Shown: positions 23,954 through 36,640, counted from the stretch's first letter. The stretch: 64,000 bases of DNA from Bacteroidota bacterium (GCA_020160935.1 JAIUPL010000009.1:124001-188000); one strand, 5' to 3'. Notes: generated by a model from the letters alone, not told the origin. Numbers and translations are program-made.

Positions 23954-24688
23954 ATGAAAGACAACTTCTCCACCCAGTCAGCCGCCTACGCCCGCTTCCG
24001 CCCGGGTTACCCTGCCGCCTTACTGGAACATATTTGCAGCCTTTGCCCGGCATTCGATGCCGCCTGGGACTGCGCTACTGGCAACGGGCAAATCGCTGCC
24101 ATACTGGCCGCGCATTTTCGGCAGGTGGAAGCCACCGACATCAGCGAAAATCAGTTGAAAAATGCCATTCAGCAGCCCAATATCCACTATCAGGTAGGCG
24201 CAGCCGAAACTACCTCGTTTCCCGATTGGAGTTTCGACCTCATCACCGTAGGGCAGGCTGCGCACTGGTTCGATCTGGATCGGTTTTATGCCGAAGCCCG
24301 ACGCCTGCTCAAACCCGGCGGCGTACTGGCCCTGATCGGCTACAATTTACTGACCGTCGACCCGGCCGTCGATGCGCTGGTATGGCACCTGTACCGGGAT
24401 GTGCTCGGGCCGTATTGGGATGCCGAGCGCCGACTGGTAGAACAGGCCTATGCTACACTCGATTTTCCTTTTGAAGAAACGCCCTTTCCCGAAACGTACA
24501 TGGAATATTCCTGGACGCTGGAAAACCTCATCGGCTATTTGAATACCTGGTCGGCATGGCAGCATTATGTCCGGGAAAAAAACGAATCGCCGATGTCGGA
24601 GGCGTTTGTGGAATCGTTGCGGGCAGCGTGGCCGGAAGGTGAGGTGAGGACGGTGCGTTTTCCGATTTTTGGGAGGATAGGAGTGTGA
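23954..24688 (+). CDS. Class I SAM-dependent methyltransferase
   Basis: 244 residues. The N terminus FSTQSAAYARFRPGYP and the motifs WDCATGNGQIA (SAM motif I), EATDIS (acidic loop), TVGQAAHWFD and LLKPGGVLALIGY place it in the methyltransferase-type-11 group related to yeast Crg1 and trans-aconitate methyltransferase. The substrate is probably a small carboxylic or lipid-like compound, but this is only family knowledge. It starts 13 bp after the second small lipoprotein and may be co-transcribed; a TATTTTCG box five bases before the ATG could also give a near-leaderless transcript. GC returns to the window norm here. Confidence 0.87.
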   Translation: MKDNFSTQSAAYARFRPGYPAALLEHICSLCPAFDAAWDCATGNGQIAAILAAHFRQVEATDISENQLKNAIQQPNIHYQVGAAETTSFPDWSFDLITVGQAAHWFDLDRFYAEARRLLKPGGVLALIGYNLLTVDPAVDALVWHLYRDVLGPYWDAERRLVEQAYATLDFPFEETPFPETYMEYSWTLENLIGYLNTWSAWQHYVREKNESPMSEAFVESLRAAWPEGEVRTVRFPIFGRIGV

Positions 24689-24690
24689 TG

Positions 24691-24921
24691 TTCGGCTTCG
24701 CCTCACGGGGGACTTGGGATTTTGCGGATCAGGCGGATAAAGCGGATTTTTTGTGGCCTGTCGGCCACTTATGATATATTTTTTTCCGATTTCAGATATC
24801 TCTTTATTTATCACCGTCGAAGGCGGAAAAAATCAAAAAAGTGGCCGACAGGCCACAAAAAATCCGCCTGATCCGCCTGATCCGCAAAATCCCAAGTCCC
24901 CCTATTCGGGAGGCGAAGCCG
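24691..24921. repeat. Long inverted repeat with GCGGATnnn 9-mers
   Basis: Arms 24691-24770 and 24839-24921 are nearly perfect reverse complements around a 68-bp centre. Each arm holds 9-bp tandem units (GCGGATCAG, GCGGATAAA, GCGGATTTT) and an inner GTGGCCTGTCGGCCAC palindrome. It fills the space between two convergent genes and may serve as a bidirectional terminator. Confidence 0.9.
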
Positions 24922-24938
24922 ACCAGAATATCCCAACA

Positions 24939-26459
24939 CTATCTCACACTGAACTGCCGCAGCACACGCCCTTCCTCCATCTGCAAATACATCCAGTACG
25001 TTCCGGCGTTCCAGTTGGCGAGCGATAGCACCGCATATTGCCGGCCGCTGCCCGTTTTTTCAGCCTGAAAATGAAATACCGCCTGTCCCAGGGCATTGTA
25101 CACTGTGCCAAGGGCAGTTCCGCCGGGCATATTCCATTCTAAAAACAATTGATCGGAAGCCGGATTGGGATATATTTCGAGATCGAAGGACTCCGAATTT
25201 TCCTGCACACCGACAGAAGCCGACAAGGCGCCGAAACCGCGATCATCGTAAGCGCCAAATTCATCGCCTGTCATGATCGGGATGACCGGATTGTCTATAT
25301 TGTACAGTTTGTAATAACCGTTTCCAAAACCGCAGCACATACCATCGCCGTAGGCATCCACAAAATGCAGCGAATAACACCCGCCGGCAGGCAGGTGGAG
25401 CGTGTCTTTGATCAGCGCATTATTGGGGTAGGTGCCTACGCCGGGCGTCAGGTCGAAAATGACATTGCCGCCATTGGGGCCTACGTTTTCATTGCCGCCG
25501 TGGTCGAGCACATTGCCTGCGTCATCGCGCAATTCCCAGTAGGTTTCCATGGCATAATTATCGGTGCGGATTTTCAGCACCACCTGCTGGCTGTTGAACT
25601 CCGGCGCAACAGAGAAGTTGTTGATTTTTACATTGTTGGAAAAGTCGTCGTCGCCGCCGTTGTTGACGGATGTTATCTGTGTTTTCAGCGTTCCCGCGCC
25701 GCTCACCGGCCAGTTGTCGAGCGTAACAGGTGCTTCCGAGTATCGGGGCAGGTCGCCATACCATTGCAGCGTTTGCACCGGAGCATTTTCCCACAGCAAT
25801 TCGATGGTGGCCGATTGCAGGTTGGCCGAGCCGAGGTTGACGAGATTGAACGCAGGCGCCAGGGCCGTAGTGCCGCACATTTCATGCAAAGGGGTGCCGG
25901 GGTTGTACTGGAAAATACCGGCGTTGTTGGTACCGAAAGCAATCGGGCATTCCTGCGCCTTTTCCCACAAGGTTTCGGGGCCAACCGGATTTACCTCATA
26001 TACTTTTTTGTTGGGGCAAATAATCAAAACGGTAGGGAAATAGACAATCTGAAAAGAGTCGGCAATGGCTGCGTTGTCGAAAATCGGATAATCGACCCCA
26101 TCGACATAACTTCCCGGAGAGGAATAATTACAACCTGGCAGTCCGTACAGGCAATCGAGGTTGGTTTGAGGGTCGCCTTCCACAAACATCACCTGAAGCC
26201 GGTTGTCGCCCTCGGGGCCGTGTTCGGCATACAAATCCTGCATGGCGCCGCTGTTGTGGTAAGCCCAGCAAGGTGGGCACCAGGTAGCGCTCACTTCCAG
26301 CACCACGATTTTGTCCTGCGCCAGTACGTCATACAGGTGCCAGGTCTGTCCGTTGATGTCGGTGGCCGTAAAATCCGGCGCTTGCGATCCGGAAGGTAAT
26401 TGAGCCGACAAAGGCAGCACAAAAACCAATGCCCAAACAAGCAGCCTGTATTTTTTCAT
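24939..26459 (-). CDS. Secreted thioredoxin-fold protein with T9SS type A sorting domain
   Basis: 506 residues with a signal peptide (MKKYRLLVWALVFVLPLSAQ). A TlpA/AhpC-like thioredoxin domain (about 25-170) carries the redox pair Cys61-Cys64 in WCPPC. A beta-rich middle follows (about 190-420), and the C terminus is a T9SS type A domain (about 428-506, LEIYPNPASDQLFLEW onward). It should be exported and surface-anchored or released. A disulfide exchange role outside the cell is inferred. It is divergent from the next T9SS cargo gene across 118 bp. Confidence 0.88.
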   Translation of the reverse strand: MKKYRLLVWALVFVLPLSAQLPSGSQAPDFTATDINGQTWHLYDVLAQDKIVVLEVSATWCPPCWAYHNSGAMQDLYAEHGPEGDNRLQVMFVEGDPQTNLDCLYGLPGCNYSSPGSYVDGVDYPIFDNAAIADSFQIVYFPTVLIICPNKKVYEVNPVGPETLWEKAQECPIAFGTNNAGIFQYNPGTPLHEMCGTTALAPAFNLVNLGSANLQSATIELLWENAPVQTLQWYGDLPRYSEAPVTLDNWPVSGAGTLKTQITSVNNGGDDDFSNNVKINNFSVAPEFNSQQVVLKIRTDNYAMETYWELRDDAGNVLDHGGNENVGPNGGNVIFDLTPGVGTYPNNALIKDTLHLPAGGCYSLHFVDAYGDGMCCGFGNGYYKLYNIDNPVIPIMTGDEFGAYDDRGFGALSASVGVQENSESFDLEIYPNPASDQLFLEWNMPGGTALGTVYNALGQAVFHFQAEKTGSGRQYAVLSLANWNAGTYWMYLQMEEGRVLRQFSVR

Positions 26460-26531
26460 GGTTATATTTGCTAAAATTATCCAATGAGGTTTACCTCTAC
26501 AAAAATAAATAGGGGATTTCGGCTTCTCACC

Positions 26532-26539
26532 TATCTTTG
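26532..26539 (+). promoter_or_regulatory. Putative -7 box for the small T9SS cargo gene
   Basis: TATCTTTG fits TAnnTTTG and lies 39 bp before the ATG at 26578; no good TTG is seen upstream. Confidence 0.4.
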
Positions 26540-26577
26540 TTTAAAATTACTCAAACCTGCTAATCAGAGACAAATTC

Positions 26578-27255
26578 ATGATGAAAAATTTGTTTACACT
26601 TGTTGCCCTGCTTGGTTTTACCCAACTTTTCGGTCAGGCTACGTTCAATATTGCTCCACTCAACCCTTCGGAGGTGTACGGACCGGATTCCGACGACCTG
26701 AAAGCGGAGAACCACATCACCAACCTCACGGATCAGGTAAAAACCATCCGCTGGGAACGTACGGAAATCAACCTGACACCGGACTGCCTCACGCAGGTGT
26801 GCGACCTGATTTACTGCTACTCGCCGTCGGTATCTACCAAGACATTTGAACTGGGCCCCAACGAAAACGGCCCGCTCAGCGTACACCTGTTGCTGCCCGA
26901 TGTGATCGAAGCCAACGCCGTTGTTCGTGTAAAATACTACGATGTAAACAACCCTGCCGACTCCATTGTGTCGGTTTACACCATTTCTACGCTGGTGACC
27001 GGCACGGAAGAAGAGGCCGCTGCGGCCAATATTCGCCTGTTTCCTAACCCGACTGTAGAATCGTTCACCCTGGAAAATGCCGATCAGGTGGCTGCCGTGC
27101 GCATCTTCACCCTGGATGGCCGTCAGGTAACCCGTATGAACACCGTACCCAGCCAGGTGTATTCGCTGGCAGGCCAACCCGCCGGATCGTATATTGTGGC
27201 TTTGGAAAATGCCAAAGGCCGCGTAGTGCGGGCAATGGAGGTGGTGAAACGGTAA
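26578..27255 (+). CDS. Small secreted protein with T9SS type A sorting domain
   Basis: 225 residues: signal peptide (MMKNLFTLVALLGFTQLFGQ), a single beta-sandwich-like domain (about 22-140) with NHITNLTDQVKTIRWERT and two Cys near LTPDCLTQVCDL, then a T9SS sorting domain (about 148-225, IRLFPNPTVESFTL to the end). The N-terminal domain resembles the extracellular immunoglobulin-like fold found in many Bacteroidota cargo proteins; no catalytic motif is visible. It is read divergently from the thioredoxin-like cargo protein. Confidence 0.85.
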   Translation: MMKNLFTLVALLGFTQLFGQATFNIAPLNPSEVYGPDSDDLKAENHITNLTDQVKTIRWERTEINLTPDCLTQVCDLIYCYSPSVSTKTFELGPNENGPLSVHLLLPDVIEANAVVRVKYYDVNNPADSIVSVYTISTLVTGTEEEAAAANIRLFPNPTVESFTLENADQVAAVRIFTLDGRQVTRMNTVPSQVYSLAGQPAGSYIVALENAKGRVVRAMEVVKR

Positions 27256-27266
27256 GGGAAAAGAAA

Positions 27267-27315
27267 GGGGCAAGGGGCAAGATGCAAAAGGCAAGGAGCA
27301 AGGAGCAAGAGGCAA
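27267..27315. repeat. RRRGCAA heptamer array
   Basis: Seven tandem heptamers of the form GGGGCAA, GATGCAA, AAGGCAA, GGAGCAA or GAGGCAA. It starts 11 bp after the stop of the T9SS cargo gene. Confidence 0.9.
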
Positions 27316-27423
27316 GGATGCCCTTCGACGCAAAATGTCCTGCTTGTTAAAAATCTAACTGTTACTGATACATCCCGAATTTTGGTGAAAGCCAGGATTC
27401 GGGATTGTTTTTTTGGGTGGTTT

Positions 27424-27690
27424 CCGTAGAGTGGTTTCCCGCAGATTTCCCCGCGGATCTCGCAGAACGTAGAGTAGTTTCCCGCAGATTGCGCAGATTT
27501 ACCCGCAGAACTCGCAGAATGTAGAGTACACATTTTGATCGCTTTGAAGAAAATAGGTGTACTCTACATTCTGCGAGTTCTGCGGGTAAATCTGCGCAAT
27601 CTGCGGGAAACTACTCTACGTTCTGCGAGATCCGCGGGGAAATCTGCGCAATCTGCGGGAAACTACTCTACGAAAACCACTCTACGGAAA
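27424..27690. repeat. Very long inverted repeat of GCAGAT/CGGAT units upstream of uvrA
   Basis: The innermost arms, 27441-27531 and 27557-27647, are perfect reverse complements; pairing continues outward with small offsets. The arms repeat 9-12-bp units around GCGGATCTC, GCAGATTGC and GCAGAACTC, with GTAGAGTA spacers. The tip TGTAGAGTACACATTT (27520-27535) is shared with the hairpin at 61349-61364. The 27256-27805 spacer contains this element, the heptamer array at 27267 and the uvrA promoter, and no gene. Confidence 0.9.
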
Positions 27691-27730
27691 ATACTCTACG
27701 GGAAATATGCCACATCTTACACCACACTTT

Positions 27731-27758
27731 TTGTTTTAAAAATTCTTCCCTACTTTTG
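27731..27758 (+). promoter_or_regulatory. uvrA promoter
   Basis: TTG (27731-27733), a 17-bp AT-rich spacer and TACTTTTG (27751-27758): a full consensus match. Transcription would start near 27765, 40 bases before the ATG. Confidence 0.7.
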
Positions 27759-27805
27759 CCGTTTCCCGCAACCCAACCACCTCCCGTTTGTTTCAGGGCA
27801 GAGAC

Positions 27806-30688
<2,883 letters not shown>

Positions 30689-30774
30689 TTTCATTGTTAA
30701 AAAACGGGAAAGTTGTTCCTTTGAGGTGATTTTTTAATCATTGCTCATAATACATCCTATTGCCCGTTTTCACC

Positions 30775-31020
30775 ATGAAAGTACGTCTCACGCTCATGCT
30801 GTTGGGTTTAACTGCCATTTTATCAGCCCAACGCCCCAACAATTCACTTCGCCTTCCCTATGCTGCTGAAATGCCCGCCTGGGCAGAACAACTCTACCGC
30901 GACGATATAGAAGTCAATGTATTCGAACTCGATGTGGCATATCGCCCCTGGAAAATTACCTATGATTCGCTCAAACTGGAAATGGCCCGCGCTGGCGCGA
31001 CAATGCCAGTGAAGAACTGA
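30775..31020 (+). pseudogene. N-terminal fragment of the frameshifted BNR-repeat T9SS protein
   Basis: 81 residues: signal peptide MKVRLTLMLLGLTAILSAQ, then AEMPAWAEQLYRDDIEVNVF. The frame breaks at about 30991-30993. In this frame it reads ARAGATMPVKN and stops; shifting by one base continues as AWRDNASEELKWQFS and joins the long frame below. A single missing base restores one gene from 30775 to 36437, so this is either a recent frameshift or a sequence error. Confidence 0.8.
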
Positions 31021-31079
31021 AATGGCAATTCAGCGTCCATAAACTGTATTACAAATACTACACGCGCTGGCGCAACAGC

Positions 31080-34000
31080 GTGCGTCCTTACATTACTTCG
31101 GATGGTTCGCTGGATTTTTCCTTAAAAACGGGTAAGGAAGTTGTCGAACAGCATATTCAGGCAGACCAGCCGGAAAGTTCCAACTGGACGTATCTGGGCC
31201 CGGTTATCACCCGATACAGAAAAAATGACAATGCAGCACAACCCGTTGTGCCCTGGCAAACCAATATTTACAGTTTTGATATTGCAGCCAGTGATCCCAA
31301 TATTCTTTTTTACGGTACCGAAACGGGCGTAGTGGGCAAGTCGACCGACAAAGGACTGAACTGGTCGACCGTTGGTACCGATTATTTTGTTGATGACATC
31401 AACGCCGTTGCTATTTGCCCGACGGATCCCAACCTGGTGTATGCAGGGGAATCCACCAACAGGGTATCTGTTTCTACAAATGGTGGCGCTACCTGGAGTG
31501 CAGCACTCAGCATTTCCAATTTTGGCTGCAACGACATCAAGTTCAAGCCCGACGACCAGGAAGTAGTACTGGCTGCCGGCTCCAGCCTTCAACGCCGCAC
31601 AGCGGGCAATGTGTGGACGAATGTACTGAACGCTCAAACCTATGATATTGCGTTCAAGCCCGGTGACCCGTCCATCGTGTATGTATTGGTAAAAAATGCA
31701 GGGCAAAACCTGTGCGAATTCTGGAAATCTACCGATGGTGGACAAACCTTTTCCATTCGCAGTTCCGGCTGGATCAGCGGCCTCACCGACGGCGGTGGTC
31801 GGCTTACAGTTACGCCAGCCGACAACAATCGCATTTATGCCGTGCTGCTCACTGGTAGCGGGCCGCGTGTGATGCGCAGCAATGATTCCGGTGAAACATG
31901 GGCGGTCGTGGGTAGCAGTACCGATACCGGCCTTACAGGTTCCAATACCAGCGGCCCGCTGGGCATGAGTACCGGGCAGGGGTATTATGACCTCTCGATT
32001 GTGGCGTCCCAAACCAATGCCGATTACCTGATCGTTGCCACTACTTCCGCATATAAATCCCTGGATGGAGGCGCTACTTATTCGCCCCTGGGCGGCTACC
32101 ATGGCCCATTTGCCATACACCCCGACATACAGGAAATGGCAGCCAATGGCAGCGATACCTGGATTGTAACAGATGGAGGTATCAACCTTTCCACCGATTT
32201 TTATACTGCTCCGTCGGCCAACTATTTCCCGCGAATCAACAACATGCGCGGGACGGAATTTTGGGGTTTTGGCTCTGGCTGGAATGAAGACGTGCTGGTG
32301 GGCGGCCGCTACCACAATGGCAATAGCGCATGGCGGGAAGGATACCCGGCAGGCGATTTTCTGCGCCTGGGCGGAGGAGAAGCGCCTACTGGCTATGTCA
32401 ATCCGGGCAATCCTTCTATGACCTATTTTTCCGATCTCTCCTCTGGCGGAGTCATTCTGCCCACTACCAACAACCAAAACGTGCAGACATTCACGGTCAC
32501 CAAGTTTCCAAATGAACGTTTTTACCCCATGGAAGGTGCGGATATGGAGTGGGATCCGCGCTACATGTACACCTACTACCTCGGTAACGGCAACCAATTC
32601 TGGAAAACAACCGACAACGGGCTCAACTTCACCGCTCTTTTCACCCACGCCGTTTCGACGGCCAAAGTGCGTTATGTAGAAGTGTCGAGGAGCAACCCGG
32701 ACGTTATTTATATCACGGTGTATGTAGACAGCCCGGAAGACGGCCAGTTGTGGAAAACCACCAATGGCGGCACGACTTGGACCCAATGCGCCAACCCGGG
32801 TAGCCTCAGTGCTTCGCAGCGGCGCTTTTCGCAAATTGCCGTGAGCGGCACCGATGCCAATACCATCTGGTGGTGCTTCCGAACAGGCCCCAATGGCCAA
32901 AAAGTATTCAAATCAATCGATGGCGGCGCCACCTGGGCCAACTGGACTACTTCGGCGCTTGATAACGTGTCGGCTACCGATTTTATACACCAACTGGGCA
33001 CCGACGGCGGCGTATATTTCCTCACCGGCAATGGCGCGAAAGTGTACTATAGAGATAACTCCACCAGCGTGTGGACGGCTTACAACACCAGCCTGCCGCT
33101 GAACATGTATGGCGATTTCGGCGGGGTGTTTGCCAAACCATACTACAAAGGCAACAAACTGCGCCTGGCCAGCGGGCATGGCATCTGGGAAGCCGATCTG
33201 TACACGCCATCCACAACTACGCTGGTGCAACCCATAGTAGACAACCCGATGCCATCGTGCAGCCGCGATACGATACAACTGGAAAGTTATTCAGTGATTA
33301 ATGGCGCCGCATCTTACCAGTGGACCATAACCCCGACTCCTCAATGGGTGAGTAACCTCAACACCCGCAATCCCAAGGTGGTACTGGGCCCCACTGTCGG
33401 CGACTACTCCGTAACGCTCACCGTGACCGATAACAACGGCGTTAGCAGCAAATCCATCCCCAATTACATCCGCAATCTGGTCAATGGCAATTTGTGTGGC
33501 GCGGATACCATTCCGGGAAAATCGCTCGTGCTCGACGGAGCCGGAGATTTTGCGGCTCCTAGCACCAGCCTCAACCTGAATTCCAACACCGTAAGTATAA
33601 CCGCCTGGGTAAAACGCAATGGCGCCCAGGTCGACTTCTCCGGGCTGGTGTATGCACGAGGCGGTACCACGAGTTCCGGACTCAGCATCACGTCCAGCAA
33701 CCAGTTGCGGTACACCTGGGACGATGCTGCTGGCAGTTATAATTTCAATACAGGCTTTGTCATTCCGGATAATACCTGGACGCATGTCGCCCTTGTCATC
33801 ACACCCACCAGCGCAACCGTTTATATGAATGGAGTGCCGGCTACCAGAACGGCTGCGCACGCGGCAGAAGCATTCGATACACAACTCAAAATCGGCTTGG
33901 ACAACGGGACACGTTATTTCAAAGGCCAGGTAGACGAAGTGACGGTATGGAACAAAAGCCTTACACAGAATGAAGTGCGCCAATTGATGCACCTGACCCA

Positions 34001-36437
34001 GGTGCCCGCTTCACAGCCTAATCTGGTGGCCTATTACCAGTTTAATGAATCGACGACAAGTGCTTATGATAAAATAAGTACCCGGCACGCTGTATTTTCA
34101 GGAAATGCTACCACAACGACTTCAACGGGGCCATTTGGCGGCGGCCGATCAGCGCTGGTAAATGTTACGACGCCGGGCTTGAAGGATTTTGTTGGTACGG
34201 GCGTGAAACTCGCCTTTTCAAGCCCATGCTTTATTCCCAATGGCGACGTTGTGGTGAGCAGGATCAACCTGGCGCCTTATGCAGCGCCTTGCAGCGCCAC
34301 CTATTCGTCGGACAAACATTACTGGATTGTTGACAACTATGGTAACACCCAGATTTTTGAGGCGCTGGACTCTGCCCGTTTCGAAAATTTCCTGGTGCCT
34401 GCTACCAATGTTATCCCTCCCCAGAATTATGTAATCAACATGCGCGGGGTTAATTCCGATCTGCCGGTTTGGACTACCGGGCAGCAAGGCACCTCCATTG
34501 GCGCGACCGGAGGCAGCAACGGACGCATCACGTTTGGTAAATCCTCGCGCCTCACCGAGTTCGGACCGAGCACTACCAATGTGAATACCGTTAATACTTT
34601 TGGCCAGTTTTTGATCACGGATCCTGTGACGACTATCATGGGGCCCGATACTGTGTGTTACGGCGATCCGCTTATGCTCGATGCCGGCCCCGGCTTTTCA
34701 CAGTATTCATGGTCAAATGCAGGAGGCAGCAGCCAAACAGCCACCTATCCCTCTGTGACAACCACCAATACCTATTATTCTACCATTACCGGGGTAAATG
34801 GCTGCCAGGTGGCGCCGGCCAAAGTGGTGACGGTAAAACCCAAACCTGCCAATTTGCTGGTTACGCCCGCCAGCGGTACTATTTGTGTCGGGCAGAGCGT
34901 GAATCTGACTGCTGCAGCCGACCTGGCAGGTATTCAGAAAACGATTGGAACCGATGCGGCTGTTACCGTAGGCAATTCTTCCTCCTCCACGCTGGGCCCC
35001 AACCCGCTTCAAAATTTCTATGGCGGGGTCAAACAACAAATGTTGATTACCGCAGCAGAACTAACGGCGCTGGGCATGAAAAACGGTTCCAAAATTTCCG
35101 GTATTTCTCTCAGCCTCGTCACGGCTAATACCAGTTATGCCCTCCAAAACCTGCGAGTAAAAATGCAGCATACCGCCCTGACAGCACTTTCTGCGTTCAC
35201 GACTTCGGGCTGGACAACCATGCGCACAGCAGCCAGTTATACGCCTGTTGGTACCGGCTGGAATCTGATCCCATTCGATGCGAATACTACCTTCACCTGG
35301 AACGGCATTAGCAACTTGTTGGTGGAAATCAACTATTCCAATGCCAATACAGGGTCAAGCGCGCCTTACAACACTGCTTGCTATGGCGCGGCTACAGCGT
35401 CGGTAACAACGCTGCTGTATCGGGTTGACAATCAAACGGCTGCATCAATAGACGCTTTTTCCGGCATACCCACGTACACCTACACTTCCAGAAATATACT
35501 GCAACTCACAGTTGCCAACAAACCGACGTACACCTGGTCGCCAGCAACAGGCCTGAATGCTACCTTGAGCCCCGATGTGACCGCTTCGCCCACGGTGACA
35601 ACAACCTATATCGTAACGGCTGCCAACGGCGCCTGTGCTGTTTCACAATCTGCAACGGTTACAGTCAACCCTGTCATTCCGGTGATCTCCGGCCCGACAG
35701 AAGTGTGCAGCGGTTGCAACTTTATGCTCGATGCTGGTGCCGGATATACCGTTTATAACTGGTCGGATGGCGGCGGCGCCAGTCAGTCGGCCACTTTTTC
35801 CACTACCACAAGCACTACGTATATCATTACGGTGACGGATGCTACCGGCTGCACGGCTACGGCTACACACTCGGTTACGGTAACTGCGCTTCCAGTGGAA
35901 CTGCTTTCCTTCAACGTGCGCAAGGAAGGCCGAAACAATGCGTTTTTAACCTGGAAAACCGCATCGGAAATAAGCCTGAGCGGATATGATGTGGAAATGT
36001 CGCGCAATGGAGCCGCATTTCAAAAAATGGGTTTTGTAGCGGCAAAAGGAACGGCCGCCGGAAATGCAGATTATTCCTATTTGATAGAAGCGCTACCGGC
36101 AGGCAAGTATTTCTTCCGGCTCAAAATGATCGATCTGGACGGTAGCAGCAAGTACTCGGATATCAGGACCTTGTTGCTGGATAGCGAAGGTGCTCAAGTC
36201 TCCATTTACCCCAATCCAAGTATGGACGGCGTGTTCCAGATGGAATGGTCGGACACACAAATCGAACAAGCGGAAATCGAGATCATCAATGCCATGGGGC
36301 AGTTGCTCGACCGGAAAAAAGTGGAAAAAGGGACTTCAAATTTCCAGTTCAACATCCCTGCTTCCGGCGTTTATCATGTGAAAGTACGGGCAGCAGGAGG
36401 TGAATGGATTGAAAAACGGGTGGTGGTTCTGAATTAA
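31080..36437 (+). CDS. Giant BNR/sortilin-like, PKD, LamG and Ig protein with T9SS type A sorting domain
   Basis: A 1785-codon open frame, continuous with the fragment at 30775-31020 after a -1 shift; coding sense resumes at about 30993, and the GTG at 31080 is probably not a true start. In order: a large BNR/Vps10-like beta-propeller (about 40-700; repeated SxDGGxTW motifs such as STNGGATWS and STDGGQTFS), a PKD-like domain (about 745-795), a LamG/concanavalin-like domain (about 813-990, with VTVWNKSLTQNEV), two Ig-like modules with the GPDxVCxGDxLMLDAG pattern (about 1187 and 1535), and a type A sorting domain (about 1700-1785, VSIYPNPSMDGVFQ onward). Probably a surface adhesin or glycan-active protein. 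The intact downstream frame argues that decay, if real, is recent. Confidence 0.88.
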   Translation: MRPYITSDGSLDFSLKTGKEVVEQHIQADQPESSNWTYLGPVITRYRKNDNAAQPVVPWQTNIYSFDIAASDPNILFYGTETGVVGKSTDKGLNWSTVGTDYFVDDINAVAICPTDPNLVYAGESTNRVSVSTNGGATWSAALSISNFGCNDIKFKPDDQEVVLAAGSSLQRRTAGNVWTNVLNAQTYDIAFKPGDPSIVYVLVKNAGQNLCEFWKSTDGGQTFSIRSSGWISGLTDGGGRLTVTPADNNRIYAVLLTGSGPRVMRSNDSGETWAVVGSSTDTGLTGSNTSGPLGMSTGQGYYDLSIVASQTNADYLIVATTSAYKSLDGGATYSPLGGYHGPFAIHPDIQEMAANGSDTWIVTDGGINLSTDFYTAPSANYFPRINNMRGTEFWGFGSGWNEDVLVGGRYHNGNSAWREGYPAGDFLRLGGGEAPTGYVNPGNPSMTYFSDLSSGGVILPTTNNQNVQTFTVTKFPNERFYPMEGADMEWDPRYMYTYYLGNGNQFWKTTDNGLNFTALFTHAVSTAKVRYVEVSRSNPDVIYITVYVDSPEDGQLWKTTNGGTTWTQCANPGSLSASQRRFSQIAVSGTDANTIWWCFRTGPNGQKVFKSIDGGATWANWTTSALDNVSATDFIHQLGTDGGVYFLTGNGAKVYYRDNSTSVWTAYNTSLPLNMYGDFGGVFAKPYYKGNKLRLASGHGIWEADLYTPSTTTLVQPIVDNPMPSCSRDTIQLESYSVINGAASYQWTITPTPQWVSNLNTRNPKVVLGPTVGDYSVTLTVTDNNGVSSKSIPNYIRNLVNGNLCGADTIPGKSLVLDGAGDFAAPSTSLNLNSNTVSITAWVKRNGAQVDFSGLVYARGGTTSSGLSITSSNQLRYTWDDAAGSYNFNTGFVIPDNTWTHVALVITPTSATVYMNGVPATRTAAHAAEAFDTQLKIGLDNGTRYFKGQVDEVTVWNKSLTQNEVRQLMHLTQVPASQPNLVAYYQFNESTTSAYDKISTRHAVFSGNATTTTSTGPFGGGRSALVNVTTPGLKDFVGTGVKLAFSSPCFIPNGDVVVSRINLAPYAAPCSATYSSDKHYWIVDNYGNTQIFEALDSARFENFLVPATNVIPPQNYVINMRGVNSDLPVWTTGQQGTSIGATGGSNGRITFGKSSRLTEFGPSTTNVNTVNTFGQFLITDPVTTIMGPDTVCYGDPLMLDAGPGFSQYSWSNAGGSSQTATYPSVTTTNTYYSTITGVNGCQVAPAKVVTVKPKPANLLVTPASGTICVGQSVNLTAAADLAGIQKTIGTDAAVTVGNSSSSTLGPNPLQNFYGGVKQQMLITAAELTALGMKNGSKISGISLSLVTANTSYALQNLRVKMQHTALTALSAFTTSGWTTMRTAASYTPVGTGWNLIPFDANTTFTWNGISNLLVEINYSNANTGSSAPYNTACYGAATASVTTLLYRVDNQTAASIDAFSGIPTYTYTSRNILQLTVANKPTYTWSPATGLNATLSPDVTASPTVTTTYIVTAANGACAVSQSATVTVNPVIPVISGPTEVCSGCNFMLDAGAGYTVYNWSDGGGASQSATFSTTTSTTYIITVTDATGCTATATHSVTVTALPVELLSFNVRKEGRNNAFLTWKTASEISLSGYDVEMSRNGAAFQKMGFVAAKGTAAGNADYSYLIEALPAGKYFFRLKMIDLDGSSKYSDIRTLLLDSEGAQVSIYPNPSMDGVFQMEWSDTQIEQAEIEIINAMGQLLDRKKVEKGTSNFQFNIPASGVYHVKVRAAGGEWIEKRVVVLN

Positions 36438-36504
36438 AGGAGTGGGAGTCCATAATTACTGCACATGGACTCTCCTCGGATGTTTATTTTGTTTTTCATT
36501 CTGG

Positions 36505-36537
36505 AAACCCATGAGGTTTTTAAAACCTCATGGGTTT
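36505..36537. terminator. Palindromic terminator-like hairpin
   Basis: A perfect palindrome with AAACCCATGAGGTTTT arms between two convergent genes; the core ATGAGGTTTTTAAAACCTCA is shared with the palindrome at 6711-6741. Confidence 0.65.
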
Positions 36538-36640
36538 AACGCTCGATAAAAATAAAAAATGGTCGTTTATTTAAATTACAAACTTGTGTTTTCAGGTAGA
36601 CCCTACTGATAATGCAAAGAACATCACCGTGTACGCTACA

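Noticed and set aside
31122-32900. A 592-codon open frame antisense to the BNR protein
   Set aside because: Antisense shadow of repeated propeller blades; no start context or motif.
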